Shown one piece after another: positions 10,901 to 21,383 of a stretch of DNA of 64,000 nt (positions within the stretch are counted from its first letter, which is position 1; every line of letters starts with the position of its first letter). The translations under genes and the position numbers were made by a program. The stretch comes from Megascapheus bottae. Its lineage: Eukaryota > Chordata > Mammalia > Rodentia > Geomyidae. Below the pieces are notes generated by a model. That model had not been told where the DNA came from, did no database searches, and saw nothing but the letters and a program-made list of their open reading frames with translations. The DNA is taken from the NCBI GenBank assembly GCA_024803745.1, contig JANJXV010000010.1, forward strand, positions 31,393,525 through 31,457,524, written 5' to 3'.

Positions 10901-10996
10901 TTTTCGGCTTTTTCTATGTATGTGGTATCAAGGAATAGAACCCGGGTCTTCGTGCATGCTAGGCAAGCACTCTACCACTAGGCCAAACTCCTGGCC
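10901..10996 (-). mobile_element. ID-like SINE, head and linker only
   Basis: The 5' half of the dimeric SINE (head with A/B boxes plus the aaaaagccgaaaa-type linker) joins directly, without its own body, to the B1 head of the neighbouring composite. On the minus strand the array therefore reads ID head, B1, ID body. Confidence 0.85.
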
Positions 10997-11104
10997 TTAG
11001 GACTGCTTTTATGGAACAAATATTTCCTAAGTTCAGGTGGAAGTGAGGGTTTATCTGTCAAGGAGAGAGCATTTGGAACAAAGGACACTTAGGAAGATGG
11101 TGAG

Positions 11105-11300
11105 GATACTTCATCATCATCGTTAGCATCATTAAAACCACTGCTACCATCATCACCATTGTCATATTAAGGGCCACCTTCACCATCACCATCACTAGTG
11201 GATGCATGGCTATGACCTCCACCACCAACACTCATTATAACCACCACAGCCACCACCATTGCAGGGCCCATCATAACCACGCCCTCATGATGACATCATC
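11105..11300. repeat. Degenerate ATC/ACC trinucleotide repeat
   Basis: Catcatcatcg, taccatcatcaccatt, caccatcaccatcac, ccaccaccaac and accacagccaccaccatt alternate with non-repeat sequence. Looks like an old, decayed trinucleotide satellite. Confidence 0.7.
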
Positions 11301-11324
11301 ACTATTCTCAGCAGCACCACTATT

Positions 11325-11530
11325 CACTACAACTTATTGCTTACTTATAATGCTAGGCAGAGTACCAAAGAAGCACTTGGTTTGCATTATCTCATGTAAT
11401 CTTTACAACCTATGAAGCAATTACTCTTGGCTTTCTCAACTGATAAGCTACAAACAGTCTTGTGAGGATAAAAATAATTTGCCTCACTTTATCTCAATAG
11501 GACTCAGACTCAGGTCTGCTTGTCTCAAAA
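11325..11530 (-). repeat. MIR-like ancient SINE relic
   Basis: The plus strand reads ttattgcttacttataatgctaggcag..gcattatctcatgtaatctttacaacctatgaagcaattac.., the typical reverse order of MIR (ctcatttaatcctcacaacaaccctatgagg...). Confidence 0.8.
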
Positions 11531-12030
11531 GCTAAGCTTTGAATCAACTCTCATAAGTCTTAACTATTAAGCTTGATGATTTTGATAGCTATTGTAATGC
11601 TGTGAATTGTGTGTGTGTATATACATGTGCAAGCGTGTGCACATGAGTTATTGTCAAGCATTTAAAAAATTTGCATCTAAGGTTATGTGTTAAAATGCTA
11701 AACAGGATTACTCAAAGAACAAATCCCTAAGGGAGCCCTAAAGTGAGTAATTGTGGACACAGCAAAGTGTATGATTGTCTCAATCTGAGGTTCCTGTTTT
11801 TAATTACATAATCTGACACTATGTGATCTGATGTGATCACAGGTATGGGATTTTATCAAGGCTTTTTGGGGGGAAGTCTCAAAACATTGCTTGTTACCAG
11901 TTATCCCTCATTCATATAATTAGAACAAGTACGGAAATTCAATCAATCATAGGAAGGAGGATTATGCCCTCAGTGTTTAATAAGCAAAGGTATGCTAAGC
12001 ATTTAAATGTGCATTATCTTATGAAAATGT
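11531..12030. other. Single-copy sequence, nothing recognised
   Basis: Contains a short GT-rich stretch near 11610. No exon or repeat recognised. Confidence 0.4.
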
Positions 12031-12183
12031 TTGAAGACCCAGGTTCACTTCCTCAGTGCTGCATACATAGAAAAAGTTGGAAGTGGTGCTGTGGCTCAAG
12101 TGGTAGAGCTCTCTTTAGCCTTGAGAAAGTCCAAGAACAGTGCTCAGGCCCTGAGCTCAAACCTCATCACTGGCAAAAAAAAA
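12031..12183 (+). mobile_element. ID-like SINE, 5'-truncated
   Basis: Begins inside the head at the B-box region (gaagacccaggttcacttcc), continues through linker and body, and ends in an A tail. Confidence 0.88.
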
Positions 12184-12415
12184 TCCCTCAAACAACACCA
12201 CCACCAAAACTCAAATAAACCATGGGGACTGTAGGTCCTCTGGTCAGAGGAGGAGTGCAGGGCCTTGGTCACTGCTCCAGGTGTCTTTGGGGCCTGCATT
12301 TCACACTTCTCCTTAGGAACAGGAACAGGAATAACCATGAGTGAATGAAAATGTAGGGCGAATATCAACTCAAATTGATCTATCTTTTATGAACACTATT
12401 TGGGGACCTAGGTTT

Positions 12416-12721
12416 TTTTTTTTTTTAATATTTATTTAGGCTGGGATTTGCCTGAGTGGTAGAGTGTTTGCCTAGCATGCATGAAGACCCATGTTCAATT
12501 CCTCAGTACCACATACATAGAAAAAGCCAGAAGTGGTGCTGTGGCTCAAGTGGTAGAGCTCTAGCCTTGAGAAAGCTCAAGGACAGTGCCCAGGCCCTGA
12601 GATCAAGGCCCGGGACCGTCAAGAAAAAAGTATTTATTATTGGCATTTTTATTGTAAAGGTGATGTACAGAGGGGTTGCAGTAACGTAAGTCAGGTAATG
12701 AGTGCATTTCCTCTTGAATAG
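12416..12721 (-). mobile_element. 5'-truncated L1 tail split by a SINE
   Basis: Reverse L1 3' end. The right part (12630-12715) matches the other L1 3' UTR copies in the window (ttattgtaaaggtgatgtacagaggggttgcagtaacgtaagtcag..). Flanking near-duplicates gg(g/a)gacctag..ttttt at about 12402 and 12722 suggest the target duplication. An ID-like SINE sits inside, close to the T-rich (poly-A complement) end. Confidence 0.72.
12439..12629 (+). mobile_element. ID-like dimeric SINE nested in L1 tail
   Basis: Full element in the opposite orientation to the L1 fragment. A tatttatt-type short duplication flanks it on both sides. Confidence 0.92.
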
Positions 12722-12729
12722 TATGGAGA

Positions 12730-13440
12730 CCTAGTTTTTGAAACCCTGTACAGAGAAGGCAGAGAAAACACCCAGTACATTCTCTGTACCCGAGAGTCTC
12801 CAAGGTCCCTGGGAGTGGTGCTGGCTTTGGTCCCTGTGGTTTTATAATGCACTTTCCTCTCTCCCAGCTCACATTCAGACCTTGCTCTGAACACAATGGT
12901 ATGTCTGCTTTCCTTCCACTAATGGGTCAAGTTGTTGACTTACTCTGTCTTCACAATTACTGTTTAGGTTAAGAAAAATTAAAAATTTAATCAATGGGGA
13001 ATGCTTAGTCATTGAGTATAGTTTTAAAGAGATTCTAAAGACACAATAAATAACCCTGCCTTCTGCAGAAAGTACATTTTGGGGGGAGGGGATGAGATAA
13101 TGTGTTCATTTTTGCAAATCATGTGCCTTTATTTAAATAAATGTAGGGTATGTTATTGGATGTTGACTTTTGTAGTTTATAAGCAAGGACATCTTTTTTC
13201 TTTGAGCCACTAAAGTTACTTTGTTAATATATTTGAGGACTATATTTTATACTTCATTGTTAAGTAAGGCATTTACATAGCTCTTTTATATTCTTTAATA
13301 GTTAAGCAAGGACATCTTATTGCAGTTATTTTCCAAGGAGATAAGCAAATAAAGTCACCAGAGACGCTGTGGAAGATGAACTTGTGGATGTATCGTTAAA
13401 TAACAATGATAGTTTTGTAGCACTGTGACATCAGGACTAA
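12730..13440. other. Single-copy sequence, nothing recognised
   Basis: AT-rich, with a short G run at about 13080. No exon-like pair or repeat recognised. Confidence 0.4.
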
Positions 13441-13448
13441 CTTAAAAT

Positions 13449-13580
13449 TATTTTTTGATTGTTACTATGAAGGTGATGTACAGAGAGGTTATAGTTACAT
13501 AAATCAGGTAAAGGGTACATTTCTTGTGGACAGTTTCACCCTTGCCCTCACTCTCTTCCAGTTTTCCCCTCCCATCTAGG
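13449..13580 (-). mobile_element. 5'-truncated L1 3' UTR fragment
   Basis: The plus strand reads gattgttactatgaaggtgatgtacagagaggttatagttacataaatcaggtaaaggg.., the same reverse L1 tail as at 12630. Ctaactt occurs on both sides. Confidence 0.7.
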
Positions 13581-14480
13581 GCTAACTTTCTAATTCTCTG
13601 TTTCTTTTTTTTTTTTTTTGAAAGATGAGGAGGATACTCATAGCAACTTTTCCTAAGGTTACATAGCATATTAAATAACCAACACTAATAAAAACGCTTA
13701 CCACCAGAATGCCATAGATTCAGGGCCGTAGAAATGTTAGCTCTTCTGTTTATTATTCACTAATCATTCCCTTCATCCACCTGATAATCTCATACTAGAC
13801 AGAAGAGCTGGGGGAGTCTCTGCTTGTCATCTGCTTTTTAGTAGGGTTCTCAGGAAGGCAGCCTCCTTGCTGCCCAGGGATTTTCTTCTGCCCACAGAAA
13901 CACTATCATTTTCTCTGTACAACACAAAAGCTGTAGTGCAGAAGAGAGGACCTCACCCACTAGGTTGCTAAGAGCCCCAGCTCCTGGCAGCACCAGTCAG
14001 GAGGCTAAGGAGGGAGTTGTTTCACCTTTCTAAGGGAGAAAAGATTCTGTTGATTTTACAAGTAGGGAATTCTGCTCATTGCCCAAGAGTAGTGTCACTC
14101 TGTGCTCTCAGATTCTTCTAGAAAACTAACATGGAAAAGAAAAAGAAATCCCTGTTCTCTTGCTAGTTAACTCTTAGGTTTGAATGACCCTCACCCTCCC
14201 TCCCCATCAGCTCTGCTTACCTAGTGATTGTGTTGGGTTTAATGACTTGATTAGTTGTTTGCACTAGTACTTGTCTCAGTTATTTGATACTTTTTTGCTG
14301 TAGGTCAAAGAGACTAGACATTCTGGTTTTGCAGGGACAGTTTCCCTCCCCCCCACCATGGCTCAAACTGTTTCTTTTTAGCTACCATATGATATAATGT
14401 GGCTTTTTATTTCTTCCCTGGCCTCACACAGACTGGAGACATGAAATGATTGCTCTAATAAGATGTTAATAGGATGGATT
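13581..14480. other. Single-copy sequence, nothing recognised
   Basis: A T run lies at about 13606. A minus-strand donor match (CACTAG|GTAAGCAG, near 14219) has no acceptor within reach. Nothing else seen. Confidence 0.35.
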
Positions 14481-14486
14481 AAATAT

Positions 14487-14695
14487 CTACCTTCCTTCCT
14501 TTCATTCCCTCCCTCCCTCCTTGCTTCTTTTCTTTCTCTCCCTTCCCTCCCTCCCCTTCCTCCATTCCCTTCCTTCCTTTCTTCCTTCCTTCCTTCCTTC
14601 CTTCCTTCCTTCCTTCCTTCCTTCCTTCCTTCCTTCCTTCCTTGTTTCCTCCTTCCTTCCTCTCTTACTTTTTTCTGTTTCTCCCCCCTTCTTTC
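14487..14695. repeat. (CTTC)n tetranucleotide satellite with C/T-rich flanks
   Basis: Perfect cttc/ttcc units from about 14577 to 14643 (about 16 units), embedded in pyrimidine-rich sequence. Long open frames on both strands here (Pro-Ser-Phe-Leu forward, Lys-Glu-Gly-Arg reverse) are artefacts of the repeat. Confidence 0.96.
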
Positions 14696-15685
14696 CTTCA
14701 ATGTAAACTGAAATTGACATTGAGAAAGCAGCAGAGCTGACAATTGCAATCAGAAAAACTCAACTGCAACATAAATTCTGTAGAAGGAATGGGCATAGTT
14801 TTGTAAATACATGAAACGATTTATGTGAACAAACTGAAAATGAGAATCCAGGGAAACAAATCAGGGCAGGAGAGTGAGTGCACGCCAGTATTTAAAAACA
14901 ATTAGCCAGATAAAAGTACTTAAGTCAGGATAAGGAAAATGGCTCATGAAATATCAAGGACTAGCCTTGACCCTCACCACCAATTTTTTAAAGCAAACAT
15001 CCTATATAGACCTCTGACAATTATTTATTTTGTATTGACTTCCTATATTCTGAACATGTTATTAGGGAATAACTAGCAAGAATACTAGCAATCCTTGATT
15101 AGAAGCGATACTGAAGGTCATTCTGTCTGACTGCTGATGAATTTTGAAGGTGCGTAATGTAGGCCAAACTGTAGCAATGTCTTGTCCATGTTGATCACAA
15201 TGACATCTGTGAGATTACATGGAAAGTTTTTGCTGCCAATCTGCAAACTTTTAATTGTTCTTGATTGATGCATCCCCAGAGTACCTTTCTATCATCAAAA
15301 TAACATGAATTAGGTGCTTGATTTTTATAATGAATGGCCTACTTGCTTTTGAGGTATGGAATTTGAAGTGGTTCAGTGATGGGCACATATCATTTTTGTA
15401 CCTTTTAGAATGTATAAGGTGTGGGGGGGCATCTGGCTTGGCCTAAAGTTGTCCATTTTATAAGTTCTTATATACTCTCTGAGGCTAGACTCTGAGTTCT
15501 GTATCATAAAAGAACCATGGCCTAATAATAATCACTATAATATTTTTATATGACAGATAATTTCACTTAGCACATACTAAGTATCTGGTGCCCTTTGCTT
15601 TTCTGTTTTCTTTCTCTTTTTCTCATATTTTGTGTGTATACATGCGCATAATTGTGGCATGTTTGCTAAGAACCTGCCTTCCTAC
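14696..15685. other. Single-copy sequence, nothing recognised
   Basis: AT-rich, no recognisable element. Confidence 0.35.
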
Positions 15686-15689
15686 TTAG

Positions 15690-16145
15690 ACCCACAAATT
15701 AACTCTATCCTAGTCTCCACTGGGTATCTATGATGGTTGTCTTGAACTTTTCTCTCCTATAGTAATTTTTCAGATATCTTGGAAACCAGACAGGGACAGA
15801 GAGCAGAAAAGACCACCTACTTGTAGACAATGACTCTTGTAACAAGACTCCATCTGACCAATCCTGGGACAATGGACTGTCAGACAAACTCTGAAACCAC
15901 CTCTGGCTACTTCTGAACATACATACGGACCTATTTGTTTTAACTCCACATACCCACCACACTCCTGCCCCTAATGCTTTGTCTTTTTAAACTAGTAATA
16001 TGCCTGTACCCTGAAGATGAGTGACAGTGGCTGCTTGGGCCATGTCATAAATATTTCTCTGCTGTTCACTATTAACATCTCTTTAGTTTGTGAACAGAGG
16101 CGAAATGACTGGACCTGACCTGTAAAATCCCAGGAGTTTGAGCTG
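15690..16145 (+). mobile_element. Possible endogenous-retrovirus LTR (ERV1-like)
   Basis: The organisation resembles a gammaretrovirus-type LTR. There is an A/C-rich upstream region, a TATA-like 'ctttttaaactagtaat', a run around 16020 (gagtgacagtggctgcttgggcc), a polyadenylation-like cataaatatttctctgctgtt, and a T/G-rich end. No open gag, pol or env adjoins it, so it would be a solitary or decayed LTR. Boundaries are approximate. Confidence 0.4.
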
Positions 16146-16184
16146 AGAGCCTAAAAATTCCAGTTTCATACATATACATAATAT

Positions 16185-16315
16185 CAATCAATCATTTAAT
16201 AGTCTTAGTGTTTAACCTTTGCACCTTTTGAAGGAGTAACTACGATCTTTATGTTACAGTGAGAAATTAAGGCATGCGAGAATGGAAATGGCTTGGTCCA
16301 GGTTATTCAAGCCCA
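16185..16315 (-). repeat. MIR-like relic
   Basis: The plus-strand series aatcatttaatagtcttagtgtttaacc, ttatgttacagtgagaaattaaggc and ggcttggtccaggttattc fits a reverse MIR. Confidence 0.5.
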
Positions 16316-16350
16316 AGTTAAAGGGGATCATATTTTAAAAGGGCAGTCAA

Positions 16351-16729
16351 AATAGAGCAAAATCTTGATACATAAGGCCATAGAGTATGAAGCTAATTGA
16401 AAGGACCTCCAGGATATTGAAACAAAAGCCATATAACGAATGATTGTTGTCCTTAATGCACTATGTTGTCTCTCATCTCCTTTGCTGTCCCTTGGTTATC
16501 TCATATTGTTATAGTATCTCACTTTGTTATCTGATATATTGAATTTATATGTATTTGGTTATTTGAAATTTGATAGGGAAGGGGGGAAAACCAAGACGGG
16601 TGGGGGGTGGGGGGGGAGGGAAATGGGTACCAAGACATGTGAAAGGGTATCAATGTACGTGAATTAATGCACCTTCTATCTGGCAAATATCATGTAACCC
16701 TTTTACTAATTACAATAAAAAATGCAAAA
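16351..16729 (+). mobile_element. 5'-truncated L1 (3' UTR only)
   Basis: About 380 bases of L1 3' UTR containing an exceptionally G-rich polypurine stretch (16575-16622). It ends in the 'caaatatcatgtaacccttttactaattac' variant tail and an A tail. A perfect 14-bp target duplication, aaaagggcagtcaa, lies at 16337-16350 and 16730-16743. Confidence 0.9.
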
Positions 16730-16743
16730 AAAAGGGCAGTCAA

Positions 16744-17300
16744 GATGCCATTCACAGGCAACGTAAGCTTAGAGTCTAGGGGGTTAAGTAATTTTTCCAT
16801 AGCAGAGCAGAGACTACAGGTCTACTACATAACTAGTATCTCTTTCTTTATACCACATCTTAAAAATAAGTGATTTCTAAGGTAGATAGTTCTCATTTAT
16901 TTCCATGAGTCAAGTCAATGTAAAATGTTGGTGTTGTTTTGAACTGACTTAAATGGTTTTCTTTCAGAAGATAGGTGTATCTTTCTAGAAACATTTAAAA
17001 GTACAAAGCTATCATAATTCATTGAAAATGATAGGAGAAAAAATCACTGAGATGTTCTACTGTACACATCGATTACTCATAATGCCCTTAGCAGAGGCAT
17101 GCTTACCCTATTATGTGCTGATTTTTGAAGCTTATCTCGCAACAGAAAATAATTAGAAAAGGTAAAACTAAAACAATATAATAAATGATGCAGACAAATT
17201 AGAACACTAAAGAACTTTCTAGTCATCATTGATTCATTATTAGGAGTTCAGTAATTATATTAAAGCTGGAATTATATAAGATCCCAGAGTCATCATTAAG
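16744..17300. other. Single-copy sequence, nothing recognised
   Basis: AT-rich. No exon or regulatory block recognised. Confidence 0.4.
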
Positions 17301-17304
17301 ACTT

Positions 17305-17323
17305 TTCTTTCTTTCTCTTTCTC

Positions 17324-17411
<88 letters not shown>

Positions 17412-17412
17412 T
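17305..17412. repeat. (TTTC)n tetranucleotide microsatellite
   Basis: About 25 consecutive TTTC units with a slightly irregular start. The reverse Lys-Glu-Arg frame is an artefact. Confidence 0.97.
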
Positions 17413-17586
17413 TGCCCTTCTTTGCTTTCCTGCCCTTGTATTGTACTTCAGCATGCTTAAGAGTTGTATAGCATTCTATATGCACAAAGTAAAATGTTAT
17501 ATAACATATGGATGTAATGGCACTGTTTTTGAAGGTTTTTTTTTTTTTTGATTATGTGAAATTTCCTCTTTAAGGATAGGCTTTAA

Positions 17587-18453
17587 CTACCAGCACAGCT
17601 ATGTTCATTGCAGCACTATTTACCATAGCTAAGACAAGGAACCAACCCAAGATGCCCCCCAGTAGATGAATGGATCAAGAAGATATGGTATTTATACACA
17701 ATGGAGTTCTATGCTTCCATCAGAAAAAATGACATTGCTCCATTCTTAAGGAAATGGAAGCAAAGCAAGCCAGACCCAAAGAAACACAGGCTGCATGGCT
17801 TCCCTCATGTACAATAACTAGAATATATCAATGTTATTCTTAGCAGAGGATCATAATAGCTCAATAGCTAGGTGTATATGACCATATAAAATGAAGCTTA
17901 TCAAAATCAACTTTAAGAAATGGAAACAAGAGATTTTTTATAATGTACTGTTTGCAGTTATTTCTTTTTTTCTTTTTGCAGTTACTTTTTCCTTTGTTCT
18001 ATGCTCTGTTATCACTGTTTTTAGTTTCTGTACCCCCTTTGTCTTGTATATAAGTTTATCTGATTTGTGGAAGGGAAAGGGAATCACAGAAAAGGGGACA
18101 GGCAGAGGTAGGGGGGACAAAGGGTGAGCCAGTGCAGCTGTGAGTCTCATTAGACACTATGTTGGAAATGAACTTTGTGACTTGGAGTGGATGGAGTTGG
18201 GGGCAGGAGAAAATGAGAAGGGATAACACTGTTCAAAAAGAAATGTACTCATTACCTTATGTAAGTAACTGTAACCACTCTGTACATCACTTTACAATAA
18301 AAAAAAGATGAGAGGGAGGGAGGGAAAGAGGGAGAAAAACAGGGAAAGGGGTACCAATATTCAAGAAGTAATGTACCCATTGTCTGATAAATGTAACTGT
18401 AACCCCTCTGTACATGACCCCACCAATAAAATTCAATTAAAAAAAAGGATAGG
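17587..18453 (+). mobile_element. 5'-truncated L1 with two tandem 3' UTR ends
   Basis: Begins in the C-terminal coding region of ORF2: 'atgttcattgcagcactatttaccatagctaag', then 'tagatgaatggatcaagaag' and 'ggagttctatgcttccatcag'. It continues into a 3' UTR ending gtaaccactctgtacatcactttacaataaa near 18300. A second, homologous tail follows at once (tgtaactgtaacccctctgtacatgacc..aataaa, to about 18440). A 15-bp target duplication, aaggataggctttaa, encloses both tails and a later SINE (17572-17586 and 18662-18676). Confidence 0.9.
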
Positions 18454-18661
18454 CGGGGCTGGGAGTTTGGCCTAGTGGTTAAAGTGCTTGCCTAGCATGC
18501 ATGAAGACCCGGGTTCGATTCCGCGGTACCACATACATAGAAAAAAAGCCGGAAGTGGTGCTGAGGCTCAAGTGGTAGAGCTCTAGCCTTGAGAAAGTCC
18601 AAGGACAGTGCTCAGGCCCTGAGCTCAAGCCCAGGACTGGCAAAAAAAAAAAAAAAAAAAA
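18454..18661 (+). mobile_element. ID-like dimeric SINE inside the L1 target duplication
   Basis: Full-length element with intact A and B boxes and a tail of more than 20 A. It interrupts the right-hand copy of the L1 target duplication: aaaaggatagg occurs on both sides of the SINE and the L1 duplication resumes after it. The SINE therefore inserted after the L1. Confidence 0.96.
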
Positions 18662-18676
18662 AAGGATAGGCTTTAA

Positions 18677-19497
18677 AACTGTTGGAAAAAAACACACACA
18701 CTCCTTTTAAATCTACTATCAGATTGAGTGATTGGTAAAAATCAGCAAAATAACAGCAATGGAAATAGCAAGTAATATCACTTAGAACTATGCAGAAGAT
18801 TGTTTTTGGTGTTGCATAGTCATCACCAAAGAGAAGTCTTCTCCTAGCATCTTGATAGCGTATGTCAGAGAATTCAAAAACATTAGATTTAGAGCTTTAA
18901 AAGTTTATGACTTTCCATTCAATCAACTGACCATCCTCAAGCATTCATGGATCATCAAACATATGTTAATTCTTTGATGGTGATTCTCTGACTTAATTGC
19001 TTCTCTAGTGCTAATCATACACTTAAAAGTCTAGAAAAGTGATTATTCTCCTTGTGCATGAATGGCTTATTTGTGTGAATCCTGTCAAGCATCTTTCAAG
19101 GTGGACCTTGCTTTTCAGCTCTTAGGGATACTTAACTTACACCATTTCATTTGCTCAATAATATTGATTGAATCTATTAATCTAAGTTATTCTGCTTTCT
19201 GTACAATGGGAAAACTGTGGTCAAAGCTAAAACTTCAAGCATATGCCTGATATGTATTATACTTACATCTTCTATTAAAAAGATAATATCTGTTTTCCTT
19301 AAAAAAAGATAAAGATTTTTGATATTTTGCTTTTTTTGATTACTGGCTTAATATTAAAAATTCTCTCTGTAGAGCTTTAATTGGTTACTGAGAAAAGTTG
19401 CTATTCTTTTAATTTCTCAAAAAAGGTATATTTAGCTGGTATTTGGGACTGGTATGGGCCATGGAATGACTTCTGGTCTCTAGATCTCTTAAAAAAA
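18677..19497. other. Single-copy sequence, nothing recognised
   Basis: AT-rich, no repeats or exon pairs recognised. Confidence 0.4.
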
Positions 19498-19508
19498 AAT
19501 CTCATGCT

Positions 19509-19708
19509 GGGGCTGAGAGTTTGGCCTAGTGGTAGAGTGCTTGCCTAGCATGCATGAAGACCCGCGTTCGATTCCTTGGTACCACATAGATAGAAAAAAG
19601 CTGGAAGTGGTGCTGAGGCTCAAGTGGTAGAGTGTTAGCCTTGAGAAAGTCCAAGGATAGTGCTCAGGCCCTGAGCCCAAAGCCCAGGACTGGCATAAGA
19701 AAAAAAAC
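19509..19708 (+). mobile_element. ID-like dimeric SINE (full length)
   Basis: Head, linker, body and A tail complete. Perfect 11-bp target duplication aatctcatgct at 19498-19508 and 19709-19719. Confidence 0.96.
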
Positions 19709-19779
19709 AATCTCATGCTTTCTTTGTCCCTAGAGACTAAATGACCTTATCTCTTTGTCACAGATAAGGAGGAATTCTG

Positions 19780-19780
<1 letters not shown>

Positions 19781-19835
<55 letters not shown>

Positions 19836-19858
19836 GAGAAAGAGAAAGAGAGAGATTT
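19781..19858. repeat. (GT)n followed by (GA)n-rich microsatellite
   Basis: About 24 GT units to 19829, then gaaagagagaaagagaaagagagaga. Confidence 0.95.
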
Positions 19859-20102
19859 CAGCTTTTTTTTTTTTTTAAAAAAAAGAGGTCTGAAATTGAT
19901 ACTGACATTTGTTAGGTGGGAGTGGTTAGCTACCTTACCTGTTGGTTCTGAAAATCCAGGTCATCTGACAGATAATATGAAGTTGCCCTATTTTCTGTTT
20001 TTATCCTGATGATAACTTTCTTGTTTGGAGTTTGAGTGAAAAACAACATAGATGAAACTTACCAAACAAATGAAATAAGAAATAAGGAGTCACCAATGTT
20101 TT

Positions 20103-20137
20103 CTTCTCTCTCTCTCTCTCTCTTTTTTTTTTTTTGC
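20103..20137. repeat. (TC)n plus T run
   Basis: Short TC repeat followed by 12 T and gcag. It resembles a splice acceptor, but no donor follows within a reasonable distance. Confidence 0.8.
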
Positions 20138-20224
20138 AGTAATTATGGAGTCTGATGGTTTTCTTTCTCTTCTTTCATTTAACTTGTGAAAATTGAGATA
20201 AGCAAAACAGGGACTAAAACAGAT

Positions 20225-20500
20225 GGTCCATAATGCACTTAACTGCAAGGCAAACACTTATGTTCTACACCTAGGACAAGAAGTAGAATACCAACCAGGC
20301 ATTTGTGTTAAATCTAGCTAACCAGGGGGCTGAGACCTAGAGAGTCAAAGTTGGAAGCCAATCTGAACACAAAAGTTCTTGAGACTTTATCTTCAATTTA
20401 TCAATAAAAACCAAGGCTGGAGGTGTGGAACAAATGGTAGAATAACAGCTAAACCAGTTGAGTTAGCATGAGGCCCGGAGTTCAAAGCTTAGAGATGTTG
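20225..20500 (+). mobile_element. Old B1-ID composite SINE
   Basis: Diverged copy. An ID-like unit (gtccataatgcacttaactgcaaggcaaac), then a B1-like block (gctaaccagggggctgagacctagagagtc..agccaatctgaacac), then an ID-like body (ggctggaggtgtggaacaaatggtagaataac..gaggcccggagttcaaag). Internal order is approximate. Confidence 0.55.
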
Positions 20501-20599
20501 TCCTATGTCTTTAGAGGGAACCACCATCCTTAATATCTTATATCTTTGATCATCTGTGAAATTTGACTATTAAGGGTCCACCATTCCCATTTTCTGTAC

Positions 20600-20885
20600 A
20601 TTAGCAGGATCATATACATGCAATGTTTTTTTTTAATTTGTCAATATATTTATAAGATTCATTCTTGTTCTTGGTAACTGTCATGCATTTGTGTTCATTT
20701 GTCTTTAGCATCCCCACAATGGTATTACATTAGTAGATATTTACATTATATTGCTAATACATACATGGGTTGTCTCTCTTTTGTTATTACAACCACACTA
20801 TAGAAACACTACTTACACTCACTCTGGTATACATGTGCATGAGCTTCTTTCGTCTGTGGTGTATGACCAAGACTGACATGCTAGA
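20600..20885 (-). mobile_element. Possible old L1 fragment
   Basis: The plus strand contains phrases typical of reverse L1 ORF2: 'catgggttgtctctcttttgttatta', 'cacactatagaaacactacttacac', 'tacatgtgcatgagcttc'. They follow the order 'ttgggttgtttcc..ctattatgaatagtgctgc..cttgtacatg'. Strongly decayed. Confidence 0.4.
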
Positions 20886-21161
20886 TTGAGAGGGATGAGC
20901 ATGTAAGGTCAACTATTTTTCATTGTATTCAACTTTGACTTCCATTCACTTTTGACTTCCATTATCTTCTAGCCAGGGCTTAGTTTTGGCCAATATTTTT
21001 GTCGTTTGCTAATCTCTTAAGCATAATAAGTTGTATTTTATTTTATTTTTATTTTGATAATTTGTCTTCCATACACTTATTAACAGTTTGGATTTGTTCT
21101 TTTTGAGGCATCAGTTTACAAATGTCCTTTTGCCTATCTTTATTTGCTATTTGCATCTTTT
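20886..21161. other. Single-copy sequence
   Basis: Contains a ttttgacttccatt repeat twice near 20930-20965. Otherwise nothing recognised. Confidence 0.35.
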
Positions 21162-21171
21162 GCATCTGTTT

Positions 21172-21242
21172 TTTTTTTTTTTTTCAGTCCTGGGGCTTGA
21201 ACTCAGGGCCTGGGCACTGTCCTTGGGCATTCTCAATGCTAT
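21172..21242 (-). mobile_element. ID-like SINE, severely 5'-truncated
   Basis: Only the 3' part of the body plus tail is present. A perfect 10-bp duplication, gcatctgttt, flanks it (21162-21171, 21243-21252), so this is a truncated insertion, not a later deletion. Confidence 0.9.
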
Positions 21243-21383
21243 GCATCTGTTTAAAAAAAAACTTAATTTGGAGACAATATTTACCTATTTGGGAGTTATA
21301 TGACTTTCAAAGAATTTTCATCATTTCCTGTAGCTTGGTCTTCTTGCAGTACCATGTCATATGATGAGCTGAAATTTAATTTT

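Noticed and set aside
11105..11300. Regularly spaced repeats, considered as a CRISPR-like array
   Set aside because: Triplet repeats with irregular spacing in a mammalian genome; no repeat-spacer structure.
20103..20145. Strong-looking acceptor (TC repeat, T12, gcag)
   Set aside because: It is a microsatellite plus T run; no donor within 400 bases.
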